A stretch of 20,144 bases of DNA from Alphaproteobacteria bacterium (GTDB taxonomy: Bacteria > Pseudomonadota > Alphaproteobacteria > JAAXGF01): positions 1 through 20,144 of the forward strand of contig JAAXGF010000158.1 in the NCBI GenBank assembly GCA_012267605.1, written 5' to 3'. Below the pieces are notes generated by a model. The model was not told the origin of the DNA. It was given only the letters and a program-made list of their open reading frames with translations, and searched no databases. Below, piece by piece: positions 8,479 through 16,674 of this stretch. Made by a program: the position numbers and the translations under genes. Within the stretch, counting starts at the first letter, position 1. Every line of letters starts with the position of its first letter.

Positions 8479-9309
8479 TTATCCGCGCCGTGCGTTGAAC
8501 AATGGTCGATCGGGTGAGTAACCCCAAACCGCGATGGCAAAGAAGACAGCCATGAACGCCAAAAGAACGGCCAGCGACTCGCCATCTATTCGGCCATAGA
8601 GGGCGAAGCGAATCGCTTCCACGGCGTGGGTGAATGGATTTGACGCGCATATTCGATGGAGTGCGGTACTTGATTCGGCGATCTTCGCCAATGGATAGAG
8701 GGCGGACGACGCGAAGAAGATAGGGAAAATGACGAAGTTCATTACGCCTGCGAAATTTTCGATTCGGGAAACCACTACGGACAACGCTAGGCCCAGTGCG
8801 CCGAATGTCAGCCCGCAAACGAGAAGCACGGGCAATACCAGCAGGTAACCCAAGGGGGGCGGCTCTATCGCCCACAGCCGCGCGGCCAGCAAAAATACAA
8901 GAACGAGTAAGATCGATACCACGGTTCCGGCGACTAATTTACAAGCAAGCAGAAACCAACGGGGATGGGGTGAGATGAGTAGAATTTTCATGGTGCCCAT
9001 TTCGCGGTCGTAAACCAACGACAACGAGCTCTGCAGCCCATTGAACAGTTGGATCATGGCCACCAGTCCGGGCACAATATAGACTTCGTACGCTACCGCC
9101 GCCGGGTAGGGAGGCACATTGGTGAGACCGACGGTGGCACGAAATCCAGCAGCGAAAATCGCCAACCACAACAGAGGGCGGACAATCGACGCCATCAGTC
9201 GCGCTCGCTGACCAATGAACCGCGACACTTCGCGCGAAACAATCGCGGCCATGCAGCGCAGGCGCGCTGCCACCTCGGGTGATGGATTTACGGGTTCGCC
9301 TCTCGCCAT
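8479..9309 (-). CDS. ABC-2 type permease, PedC-like (PQQ-alcohol dehydrogenase-associated exporter)
   Basis: This is the membrane subunit of an ABC-2 exporter. The 276-residue protein has an N-terminal amphipathic part (AAIVSREVSRFIGQRARL) and about six membrane segments. It contains the ABC-2 signature region YEVYIVPGLVAMIQLFNG, VYDREMGTMKILL and NPFTHAVEAIRFALYG. This wording closely matches the PedC-type permeases described with PQQ-dependent alcohol dehydrogenase systems, where the transported compound is still unproven. It begins six bases after the ATPase stop, so the two are one transcription unit and presumably one complex. Its position directly upstream of pqqA supports the functional link to PQQ. 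The gene is intact. Confidence 0.88.
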   Translation of the reverse strand: MARGEPVNPSPEVAARLRCMAAIVSREVSRFIGQRARLMASIVRPLLWLAIFAAGFRATVGLTNVPPYPAAVAYEVYIVPGLVAMIQLFNGLQSSLSLVYDREMGTMKILLISPHPRWFLLACKLVAGTVVSILLVLVFLLAARLWAIEPPPLGYLLVLPVLLVCGLTFGALGLALSVVVSRIENFAGVMNFVIFPIFFASSALYPLAKIAESSTALHRICASNPFTHAVEAIRFALYGRIDGESLAVLLAFMAVFFAIAVWGYSPDRPLFNARRG

Positions 9310-9315
9310 CGGCTC

Positions 9316-10062
9316 TTATGACGTCAGTGCAGAGAAAGCAGCGCGAAGGGACCCACGACCTGTTCGTTTAATTACATCACCAACCTTACCCGTCGCCAGC
9401 TGTCGGCCTTCGTGTAACACGACCAGCCTGTGGCTCACATGTACCTCATCAACCGCGTGGGTCGCCCAAAGTACTGCTAAACCGTCGTGCCGGCACATTC
9501 GGCGAAGGTTGTTACCGAGAGCTCTTCGGCTAGGGACGTCGAGGCCTGCCGTGGCTTCATCCATCATCACCAGCGAGGGCCGGTGCAGCAGTGCCCGAGC
9601 TACCTCGGCGCGGCGGCGGATTCCGAAACTCAAATCGCGCACCTTGCGATCGGCGTACCGAGCCAATCCATGGCTCACCAAGTCAGCTTCAACTCTCGCT
9701 TTTGCAAACGCCCGCGAAAGGCCATGCAGAGCAGCATGGTGGCCCAGGTTTTGAGCCATAGTCATGTCGAGATCAAGGGTTGGCTCTTGAAACACCACGC
9801 CGATTTTCGCCATTGCCCGTGCCGGCCACACTATGGGATCGACTCCGCAAATTCGTACGCGGCCTCGCCATGGGCCAGCAAGACGAATCAAGCACGATAT
9901 GAGGGTCGTCTTGCCGGCGCCGTTCAAACCGAGCAACGCGGTAAATCCGCCCGGTTGGACGACAAATCCGATGTCGTCCAGCGATGGGTGACCACCGTAG
10001 GCATGGCCGAGCCCCTCGACGAGCAGGGCCGGGTTAATTCGCGGAGCTCGCTTCTCGTTCAA
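9316..10062 (-). CDS. ABC transporter ATP-binding subunit (PQQ-associated system)
   Basis: This ATPase energises the adjacent PedC-like permease. It has Walker A GLNGAGKTT, Q-loop VVFQEPTLDLDMT, a signature LSFGIRRRAEVARAL (the usual LSGGQ is LSFGI, so slightly off consensus), Walker B LVMMDEATAGLD, and switch His in WATHAVDEV. The pattern QEPTLDLDMT plus RRRAEVARALLHRP is characteristic of the ATPases found with PQQ-dependent alcohol dehydrogenase systems. The frame is open up to 10137, but that would overlap the upstream membrane-protein gene by about 80 bases. A TTG at 10062 overlapping the upstream stop as TTGA is the more economical start, although no clear ribosome binding site precedes it. 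Confidence 0.88.
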   Translation of the reverse strand: MNEKRAPRINPALLVEGLGHAYGGHPSLDDIGFVVQPGGFTALLGLNGAGKTTLISCLIRLAGPWRGRVRICGVDPIVWPARAMAKIGVVFQEPTLDLDMTMAQNLGHHAALHGLSRAFAKARVEADLVSHGLARYADRKVRDLSFGIRRRAEVARALLHRPSLVMMDEATAGLDVPSRRALGNNLRRMCRHDGLAVLWATHAVDEVHVSHRLVVLHEGRQLATGKVGDVIKRTGRGSLRAAFSALTS

Positions 10063-10385
10063 AGGAATTTGACGAACTCGGAAAGGATTTCGAGGGCAAC
10101 AGAAATGCCTACCGCCACCTTGGCAAGACGGGACCAAACGATGGGCCCCGTGTAATTATCGGCGCTCCGCCAAATCGCTACATAGGTGATAACGGCGTAA
10201 CCAAACACAGCATACCCATAGAGAACGATGGGGACTCTTTGCGCATCGGTAATCGTTTCGTTGTATCCGGCGAAATACATAAAGAATAATGGCAGCAAAA
10301 ATAAGAAACGGAAGAGGACACCGTAGATCCAAAACGTCTTGACAAGCGGCACCCGGCCCAACACGAACGCGTTCACGAATTCCAT
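10059..10385 (-). CDS. Small integral membrane protein of unknown function
   Basis: This 108-residue protein has three or four hydrophobic segments (YGVLFRFLFLLPLFFMYFAG, VLYGYAVFGYAVITYVAIW, and a C-terminal AVGISVALEILS). The motif WRSADNYTGPIVWSRLAKVAV is shared by small membrane proteins that I recall from other proteobacteria but cannot name. The ATG at 10385 is chosen over the longer frame to 10529 because residues before it look non-membrane and non-coding. It is the first gene of the minus-strand block that leads into the PQQ-type ABC transporter and pqq genes, and its stop overlaps the ATPase start. A role in the exporter is possible but is only inferred from position. Confidence 0.65.
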   Translation of the reverse strand: MEFVNAFVLGRVPLVKTFWIYGVLFRFLFLLPLFFMYFAGYNETITDAQRVPIVLYGYAVFGYAVITYVAIWRSADNYTGPIVWSRLAKVAVGISVALEILSEFVKFL

Positions 10386-10516
10386 TGTGTACTCGGCGAA
10401 TCTTAGGTGAAGCAGTAGATTGAAGCATAGAATACCATGGTCATAGAAAGGGGCGCGCGCAAAACCCTGTACATCGTGGCCAACCGATGGCACATGGGCG
10501 GGGAGAGGAGTTTCTC
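10386..10516. promoter_or_regulatory. Divergent intergenic region between the PQQ block and the mla-like operon
   Basis: These 131 bases separate two transcription units that point away from each other, so both promoters are expected here. I see only weak candidates: TATTCT on the minus strand (complement of 10429-10434) and TTGAAG on the plus strand (10420-10425). A ribosome binding site AGGAG at 10506-10510, six bases before a GTG at 10517, decides the start of the downstream permease gene over the ATG at 10487. Confidence 0.35.
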
Positions 10517-11661
10517 GTGGAGGAAACAAACGCGAAGCTCGGATCGGTAACCACTGGCGACAGCGACGGTCTTCTGGTGCTTACCGTTGGCGGCTGCTGG
10601 AACATCGGCGGTGCCGAGAAGCTCGAATCGTCGCTCGGCGCGGTCACGCCCCGCCCGGGCCAATCAGTGCGCCTCGACCTCGAACCACTGGAATCGATCG
10701 ACACGGCAGTCGCCCTCGTTCTTCGCAAGACGATCAAGCGACTGGAAAGCAAGGGTCACACAACTGAGCTGGTTGGCGCACGACCAGCGCACGCCGCCTT
10801 TATCGATCTCGTCTCCACAAACGATCGACCCACCGTCTGTCATCCGCCGAAGGAGAACCCGGTCACCGCGGTAATTGAACACGTCGGTAGCGGCACCTAC
10901 GGCGCCTTACAGGAAGCACGTAACGTCATCGGTTTTCTCGGCATGACGCTAATGGCGATCGCCCGCTGCATCGTCCATCCCAGCCGTATCCGTTGGACAT
11001 CCCTCATCAGCCATATCGAACATTCGGGGCTAAACGCCTTGCCGATCGTTGGGTTGTTGTCCTTTCTCATCGGTATCGTAATGGCCTACCAAGGGGCCGA
11101 CCAACTTCGCCGCTTTGGTTCCGAAATTTTTGTCGTCAATTTGATCGGCATATCCATGTTGCGTGAGCTTGGAACCCTGCTCACGGCGATCCTGGTCGCT
11201 GGACGATCGGGCAGCGCGTACACCGCGCAGATCGGTTCCATGACGGCCCACGAGGAAGTGGACGCAATGCGAACGCTCGGATTGTCTCCCATGGAGGTTC
11301 TGGTCGTTCCGCGGGTTATCGCGCTTGTCGTGGCGCTACCCATATTGGCCTTTTTCGCCAGTATGGTGGGCTTGCTCGGTGGCGGCATCATGGCTTGGGT
11401 GGAACTCGGGATCCGGCCAGCGTTATTTATCGACCGGCTTTCCTCGGCGCTAACCATGTCGACATTCATCGTCGGCATGGTCAAGGCCCCGCGGTATTCG
11501 CCTTCATTATTGCCATGGTGGGTTGCTACGAAGGCTTTCGGGTTACAGGTAGTGCAGAAAGCGTTGGCCGGTTGACGACCCTGTCGGTCGTCGAATCCAT
11601 CTTCCTGGTAATCGCTGCAGACGCCATATTTTCCGCATTTTTCGCATACTTGGGGGTGTAG
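10517..11661 (+). pseudogene. MlaE-type lipid ABC permease with N-terminal STAS domain, frameshifted
   Basis: MlaE-family permeases form the inner-membrane core of MCE lipid transporters that move phospholipids across the envelope. Here an N-terminal STAS-like domain (LLVLTVGGCWNIGGAEKL, LDLEPLESIDTAVALVL) precedes the permease. The permease has LPIVGLLSFLIGIVMAYQGA, FVVNLIGISMLRELGTLLTAI, RSGSAYTAQIGSM, EEVDAMRTLGLSP and VPRVIALVVALPIL. After TFIVGMVKAP the frame is lost near 11488-11496 (CCCCGCGGTATT); the expected continuation VFAFIIAMVGCYEGF appears in another frame and runs to the TAG at 11661. The remainder of two bases fits a duplicated CG or one missing base. Without correction the product would lack the last membrane segments and carry a foreign tail. 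The GTG start follows AGGAG. Sequencing error is the alternative. Confidence 0.88.
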
Positions 11662-11666
11662 CCAGG

Positions 11667-12434
11667 ATGACCGACGAAACGCCTGTCATCCGCATTCGGG
11701 GACTCGAAACTAGGTTTGGTGCGCAGGTCGTGCACCACAACCTCGACCTCGACGTTATGCGCGGTGAGGTCCTGGGCGTCGTCGGTGGTTCCGGTACTGG
11801 GAAATCGGTGCTGCTACGTACGATCGTCGGGTTGATAAAGCCGCGGAGCGGTAAAATTGAAGTGTTCGGACAAGAAATGGCGCAACTCGATCAAATGGGG
11901 CGGCGTGCCGTTGAATCTCGCTGGGGCGTGCTATTTCAGGACGGTGCGCTGTTCAGCTCACTCACTGTCGCGCAAAATATTGAAGTTCCGCTGGCCGAGT
12001 ATACGGACTTATCAGCCGACACTATGGACAGGTTGGCCGCAGTAAAGATTAGTCTGGTCGGCCTTCCAGCGGACGCCGGCGACAAGTACCCCTCGGAACT
12101 TTCGGGTGGCATGCGCAAACGCGCCGGTTTAGCCCGTGCCCTAGCCATGGATCCAGAGATGGTTTTTCTCGACGAACCTACCGCCGGACTTGACCCAATC
12201 GGTGCGGCAGACTTCGACAAACTCATCCGAAGACTCCAGAAAAGCCTGGGTCTGACGGTTTTTATGGTCACGCACGACCTGGACAGCTTATGGGCAATCT
12301 GCGACCGTATAGCTGTCTTGGCGGAAAAGCGTGTGTTGGTGGTGGGAACGATGGATACGATGCTGCGGCACGATCATCCGTGGGTGCATGAATATTTTCA
12401 TGGACCCCGAGCACGCGCGGCGACGGGAAATTGA
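11667..12434 (+). CDS. MlaF-type ABC ATPase
   Basis: This is the nucleotide-binding subunit of the MCE/Mla-type lipid transporter. The 255-residue protein shows Walker A VGGSGTGKS, Q-loop LFQDGALFSSLTV (typical of MlaF-family ATPases), signature LSGGMRKRAGLARAL, Walker B MVFLDEPTAGLDP and switch VTHDLDSLW. The ATG at 11667 follows an AGGATG context right after the permease stop, and its TGA is followed one base later by the ATG of the mlaD-like gene. It is the only gene of the four-gene operon that reads without a lesion, so on its own it would lack an intact permease partner here. Confidence 0.93.
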   Translation: MTDETPVIRIRGLETRFGAQVVHHNLDLDVMRGEVLGVVGGSGTGKSVLLRTIVGLIKPRSGKIEVFGQEMAQLDQMGRRAVESRWGVLFQDGALFSSLTVAQNIEVPLAEYTDLSADTMDRLAAVKISLVGLPADAGDKYPSELSGGMRKRAGLARALAMDPEMVFLDEPTAGLDPIGAADFDKLIRRLQKSLGLTVFMVTHDLDSLWAICDRIAVLAEKRVLVVGTMDTMLRHDHPWVHEYFHGPRARAATGN

Positions 12435-12435
12435 A

Positions 12436-13506
12436 ATGGAACCGCGCGCCAATCACTTCGCTGTCGGTCTTTTGGTCATCGCCGCCGTCGCCGGCGGGAT
12501 CTATTTCACTATCTGGTTGGCAAAATCAGACATAGAAAAACAGTACACGTTTTACCGCATCAACTTCGAAGGTTCGGTAACCGGGCTGAGCAAAGCTGGA
12601 AGCGTACGCTATCGCGGTGTGCCGGTCGGTGAGGTGGTCGATATCATGATCGACCCGGACAACAGCGAGCGAATTCGCGTCACCATCCGTGTTGACTCCG
12701 CGACACCCATCAAGACCGATGCGTTCGCTTCTCTGGAGCTGCAGGGAATAACCGGCATCCGCTATGTGGAGATCAAGGGCGGCAGCCGTGACAGCCCCCT
12801 GCTAAAGCCAGAGCCAGGTGAAGAGATTGCTGTCATCAAGTCAACAGTCTAGACGTTAGAAGCCTTGTTCAAGGACATCCCGACACTGATCGTTCGTCTA
12901 GCCGTCTTGGTGGACCGCGCCAGCCTGCTGTTGAGCGACCGGAACATTACCGCCGCGGAAAATATATTGCAGGATTTGGGAGCCATCGTCGGTGCCGTGG
13001 CGGGACACCGCGAAAAAATTGACAACGTTGTCGTCGACGCCGCGCAAGCTATCGAGGAAGCGCGCAAGACGGCGGAGACGATACACGAGTTGGCGGAGAG
13101 CATGAGCGAAGAGATTCAGTCGCTGACGAAGAAAGCTGACGGAACACTGGATTCGGCGACTGCCGCGTTTGATGGCGCATCCACCACTTTATCGGCAGCT
13201 GCGGCAACGCTGGAGTCAGTCGATGATTCGTCCGGTGCCCTGTTCGCCGAAATTCAGTCGACACTAGGCGACGTCCGCAAGACCACGGTGGCCCTCGGAA
13301 ATACCGCCGAACAGTTAACCCTCTTGATCGTCGAAAATCGCGCGCCAATTCACGACTTCACTGCCGACGGCTTGTACGAGTTCACCCGGTTCTTGGTGGA
13401 AACACGTGCCCTCGTCGCCAGTCTGACACGTATCGCTACGGAGCTGGAATCCGACCCGGCGCGATTCCTGTTCGGCGATTCAGAAGCCGGATATCGTCCA
13501 GAATGA
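12436..13506 (+). pseudogene. MlaD/MCE-domain substrate-binding protein with an in-frame TAG
   Basis: MCE proteins are anchored in the inner membrane and form hexameric rings that carry lipids to the permease. The frame encodes a membrane anchor (HFAVGLLVIAAVAGGIYFTI) and an MCE domain (FEGSVTGLSKAGSVRYRGVP, GEVVDIMIDPDN, LELQGITGIRYVEIKGG). It continues in the same frame with LEALFKDIPTLIVRLAVL and a long helical tail rich in Ala and Glu. At codon 139 (12850-12852) a TAG interrupts it between KSTV and TLEALF, where the family continues uninterrupted; a CAG to TAG change would explain it. The total is 357 codons, normal for the family, and no frame change is needed. A truncated product would keep the anchor and MCE domain but lose the helical tail. 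Confidence 0.88.
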
Positions 13507-14140
13507 AGGTTAGATCACCAAACCGCGATTGGGGGCGTATGGCGCGAACCTTGGTATTCGCGTCATTGCTCATCTCGGCATGTGCCCCGCTTCCCGGCCA
13601 GGGTGAGCCCCCTCAACTCTTTACCCTAACGCCCAAGAGCACTTTTCCAGAAGACCTGCCTTCGGTGAACTGGCAACTGTTGGTCGAGGTGCCAGTCGCA
13701 GGCGATAGTTTGAACACCGACCGCATCGCGCTCCAGGAATCACCGCTAACCTTGGACTACTACGCCAAGGCGAGATGGACCAACGCGCGCCCATCATGTT
13801 GCAACGGCTAATTGTCGAATCCTTCGAGAATACCCAGAGAATGGTCGCCGTGGGCCGCCAGGCCATCGATTTACGGGCAGACTTCATCCTCAAGACCGAG
13901 CTGCGTGAATTCCAGGCCCAAATCGATGACGACGGTATCCCCCACGTACGCGTGAGGATAATTGCGAAACTCGTCAAAATGCCCGAGCGAAGAATTGTCG
14001 CCAACCACTCGGTGGAAAAAGAAATGGTTGCCGAAGGGCAAAATATAACAGCCGTCATCGAAACGTTCGACGATGCGACCGGAAAGGTCATCAAGAAGCT
14101 TACCGTTTGGGCTATCCGCGCCCTGTTCTGGCAATCGTAG
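13503..14140 (+). pseudogene. ABC-type transport auxiliary lipoprotein, frameshifted
   Basis: This resembles the PqiC-like auxiliary lipoproteins that accompany MCE transporters. It begins with ATG overlapping the MCE stop (ATGA, 13503-13506) and carries a signal peptide with lipobox LISAC (Cys at about residue 27). PPQLFTLTPKSTFPEDLP and QLLVEVPVAGDSLNTDRIAL follow, a typical start of the lipoprotein domain. After LDYYAKARWT the frame breaks at about 13780-13786. The expected continuation RAPIMLQRLIVESFENT, then a stretch containing LRADFILKTELREFQA, appears in another frame and ends with TAG at 14140. The span is two bases above a multiple of three, as expected for one missing base. It is the third damaged gene of this operon. 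Confidence 0.85.
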
Positions 14141-14186
14141 TGAATTCGGCGCCGTCCCAGTCAAGCATTCACAGAGTCGCGTAACG

Positions 14187-14237
14187 ATGACTGAATTTTT
14201 TCGGGACCTTGACCCGGACTGGAATTTCCGCCGATGA
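14187..14237 (+). CDS. Possible 16-codon leader ORF coupled to the aminotransferase
   Basis: An ATG at 14187 opens a short frame, MTEFFRDLDPDWNFRR, whose TGA overlaps the ATG of the aminotransferase gene as ATGA (14234-14237). The arrangement is the same as in the other coupled genes of this window, so it could be a leader peptide setting translation of the next gene. There is no strong ribosome binding site before it and no run of a single regulatory amino acid. Chance is a serious alternative. Confidence 0.3.
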   Translation: MTEFFRDLDPDWNFRR

Positions 14238-15568
14238 GTCGAGTTTTTCATCGAGACGCTCGGGCGAACCTACCTGTCGCGGTTGCCGGCGAGGGCGTCT
14301 ACTTGTTTGACGAAGGCGGAAAACGCTACCTCGATGCATCCGGCGGCGCGGCCGTTTCGTGCCTTGGGCACGGCGACGCGGACGTGCGGGCAGCCATCGT
14401 CGAGCAAGTGCAGACCTTGGCGTACGCGCATACGGGGTTCTTTACCACCCACGTCTTGGAGGAACTTGCCGATACGCTGGTCGCAGGAGCACCGACCGGA
14501 TTGGAAAAAGCTTATGTTGTCGGGGGAGGCTCGGAGGGAATTGAAGCAGCTATAAAGATGGCGCGGCAATTTTTTGTCGAAGTCGGCCAGCCGACGCGCC
14601 AGCGCTTCGTGGCTCGGCTACAAAGTTACCACGGCAGCACCCTAGGCGCCCTATCGGTGGGCGGTAATATCGCCCGGCGCCAACTTTACCAACCGTTGTT
14701 GGCGTCGGCCCGGCACATATCGCCTTGTTATGCGTACCGTGGCCAAAGTCCCGGCGAAAGCGAAGAAGAATATGGCCACCGGGTCGCCGACGAACTGGAA
14801 TCCGTCATCGAGGAATCCGGCCCCGAAACGATCATCGCCTTTGTGGCAGAGCCGGTGGTTGGGGCGAGCTTGGGGGCGGTACCCGCAGTACCCGGATATT
14901 TCAAACGTGTACGCGAAATTTGCCATCGCCATGGTGTACTACTCGTCCTCGACGAAGTGATGTGCGGAATGGGGCGAACCGGTAGCTTGCACGCCTGCGA
15001 ACAGGATGGTGTCGCGCCGGACATGCTGGTCGTCGCTAAGGGACTCGGTGCCGGCTATCAACCGATCGGCGCCGTGCTGGTGCGCGGCGACATATTTCAA
15101 ACCATTCGCGACGGCAGCGGAGCCTTTCAGCATGGCCATACCTACATGGGCCACGCCACGGCCTGCGCGGCATCCTTGGCCGTGCAGAAAGCGATCAAAA
15201 AGCGGGACCTGTTGGACAATGTCCGTAGCCAAGGAAAGCATTTGCGCGCGCTTCTCGATCAACGGCTAGGCCAACATCCGCACGTGGGTGATATTCGTGG
15301 CCGTGGCCTCTTCGTCGGCGTTGAGCTGGTATCCGATCGTGCCACCAAGGAACCCTTTGATGCCGCTCTCCGACTGCACGCACGAATCAAGGCAGCAGCA
15401 ATGGACAAAGGGCTTATCTGCTACCCCATGGGTGGGTGTGTAGACGGTACGTCGGGTGACCACGTCATCCTGGCGCCCCCCTTTATCGTCACCGCTGCGG
15501 AAGTCGCTGACATCGTCGATCGCTTCAGCGACGCGTTGGACAAAGCTTTGGACAACATCGCCCCGTGA
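14234..15568 (+). CDS. Class III PLP-dependent aminotransferase
   Basis: This 444-residue enzyme is a fold-type I, class III aminotransferase; these usually move an amino group from an omega- or beta-amine to pyruvate or 2-oxoglutarate. It contains YLDASGGAAVSCLGHG near the start, VVGGGSEGIEAAIKMARQF (phosphate-binding region), RLQSYHGSTLGALS, the FVAEPVVGA loop, the cofactor-contacting Asp240 in LLVLDEVMCGMGRTG, and the Schiff-base Lys269 in VVAKGLGAGYQPIGAV. GHTYMGHATACAASL follows. The length is normal and the frame is intact. The amine substrate cannot be told from the sequence. The stop overlaps the GTG of the BKACE gene (GTGA), so the two enzymes probably act in one pathway: the aminotransferase could supply a beta-keto acid to the cleavage enzyme. 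Confidence 0.92.
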   Translation: MSRVFHRDARANLPVAVAGEGVYLFDEGGKRYLDASGGAAVSCLGHGDADVRAAIVEQVQTLAYAHTGFFTTHVLEELADTLVAGAPTGLEKAYVVGGGSEGIEAAIKMARQFFVEVGQPTRQRFVARLQSYHGSTLGALSVGGNIARRQLYQPLLASARHISPCYAYRGQSPGESEEEYGHRVADELESVIEESGPETIIAFVAEPVVGASLGAVPAVPGYFKRVREICHRHGVLLVLDEVMCGMGRTGSLHACEQDGVAPDMLVVAKGLGAGYQPIGAVLVRGDIFQTIRDGSGAFQHGHTYMGHATACAASLAVQKAIKKRDLLDNVRSQGKHLRALLDQRLGQHPHVGDIRGRGLFVGVELVSDRATKEPFDAALRLHARIKAAAMDKGLICYPMGGCVDGTSGDHVILAPPFIVTAAEVADIVDRFSDALDKALDNIAP

Positions 15569-16398
15569 CCAATGCTGGAAAATCAATCTTTCCGCCGCTT
15601 ATCCTGGCGGTGGCGCCCAACGGCGTACGCAAAACCAAACGGGACCATGAAAATCTACCGGTCACTGCCGCAGAAATAGCCAACGCCGCGGCGACCTGCC
15701 GAGACGCCGGTGCGGCGATGATCCATCTTCACGTTCGCAACCGCGATGGGGGTCATTGCCTCGACGTCAGCGCTTACCGTGACGCTATTGACGCGATCCG
15801 CCGCACCGCGGGGAGCCAAATGATTATTCAGCCCACTAGCGAATCCGGCGGTATTTACGAGCCTGCACAACAAATGGCAATGGTGCGCGAGCTGCGGCCC
15901 GAAACCGTTTCGCTGGCGTTACGGGAGATCATGCCTGATGCCACCCACGAGCCCGACGGCGCCGTGTTCTTTGGCTGGCTGCGAAAAGCGAGAATCACGC
16001 CACAATACATCCTGTACACGCCGGATGAAGTAACGCGATACCACGATCTTGTCCGCCGCGGCATCATCCCCGGAGACCGTCATTACCTGTTGTACGTCAT
16101 TGGCCGCTACGACAGCGAACCGGATCCCGAAAAGCTGGAGGACTTTCTTCGGTCGGACGATAGCCCACGCCCATGGATGGTATGTGCTTTCGGCGCCGCC
16201 GAGGCAGCGATTGTGTCGGCGGCGGCGGCGGCGGGCGGCCATGCCCGCGTCGGCTTCGAGAACAACTTGCGATTGAGCGATGGAACAACAGCCCCTGATA
16301 ATGCGGCGCTGGTCCAACAGGCGCGCGCTTCTTGCCAAATGATCGGAAGGCCAGTGGCTTCCACCGATGAAGCGCGAGCAACGCTGTTAGCGGACTAG
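15565..16398 (+). CDS. BKACE family (beta-keto acid cleavage enzyme, formerly DUF849)
   Basis: BKACE enzymes condense a beta-keto acid with acetyl-CoA and split it into acetoacetate and a new CoA ester; the founding member Kce acts in lysine fermentation. The 277-residue product has the family hallmarks: ILAVAPNGVRKTK at the start, the zinc-binding MIHLHVRNRDG, MIIQPTSESGG, a PETVSLALREIMP region, WMVCAFGAAEAA, and HARVGFENNLRLSDG. The length is normal. Substrate specificity varies within the family and is not readable here. The start is GTG at 15565, overlapping the aminotransferase stop. The gene ends in TAG at the usual family end. No CoA transferase or thiolase lies in the window. Confidence 0.92.
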   Translation: MTNAGKSIFPPLILAVAPNGVRKTKRDHENLPVTAAEIANAAATCRDAGAAMIHLHVRNRDGGHCLDVSAYRDAIDAIRRTAGSQMIIQPTSESGGIYEPAQQMAMVRELRPETVSLALREIMPDATHEPDGAVFFGWLRKARITPQYILYTPDEVTRYHDLVRRGIIPGDRHYLLYVIGRYDSEPDPEKLEDFLRSDDSPRPWMVCAFGAAEAAIVSAAAAAGGHARVGFENNLRLSDGTTAPDNAALVQQARASCQMIGRPVASTDEARATLLAD

Positions 16399-16432
16399 CC
16401 GTCGTAGTTGGAAAGAAAATTAGATTAGGCAG

Positions 16433-16447
16433 AGCATACCGTATGCT
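16433..16447. repeat. Inverted repeat, possible operator
   Basis: AGCATAC, one centre base and GTATGCT form a perfect 7-base dyad 34 bases after the BKACE stop. It is not followed by a T-run, so it reads more like a protein-binding site than a terminator. A second CCGTATG half-site lies 22 bases further on. Confidence 0.35.
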
Positions 16448-16662
16448 GCTGGTTAAGTTGCCGTATGAGCAGTGTTTGGGATAGCGCGATTTGACCGAGA
16501 CCAGCTAAGGAAAGACATTCAGGCTTACATTTTCGAGCTTGGTGATTCGAACCATAAGACGAGAAACTGTCGCCTCTGATTTAGGGATCTTCCGTCAGAT
16601 AATAGAATCTTCATCATGGATGCCGACTATGTCGCACGCAGGTACGGCCCTCAAAAAAATTG

Positions 16663-16672
16663 TTGACGTCAA
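16663..16672. repeat. Perfect 10-base palindrome just before the cyclase start
   Basis: TTGACGTCAA is self-complementary and occupies the place where a ribosome binding site would be expected, ending three bases before the first ATG at 16675. It could be an operator, or a chance palindrome that includes a TTGACG resembling a -35 box. Confidence 0.3.
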
Positions 16673-16674
16673 GT

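Larger units (their letters stand above)
16399..16674. other. 276-base intergenic region with two dyads
   Basis: No convincing gene lies between the BKACE stop and the cyclase start. The stretch contains the dyad at 16433-16447 and the palindrome at 16663-16672, both listed separately, and a partial repeat of CCGTATG (16439-16445 and 16461-16467). No hairpin with a T-run was found, so the end of the upstream operon is not marked by an obvious intrinsic terminator. Confidence 0.5.

Noticed and set aside
11486..11500. Programmed ribosomal frameshift in the MlaE-type gene
   Set aside because: No slippery heptamer is present, and MlaE-type permeases are normally made from one continuous frame.
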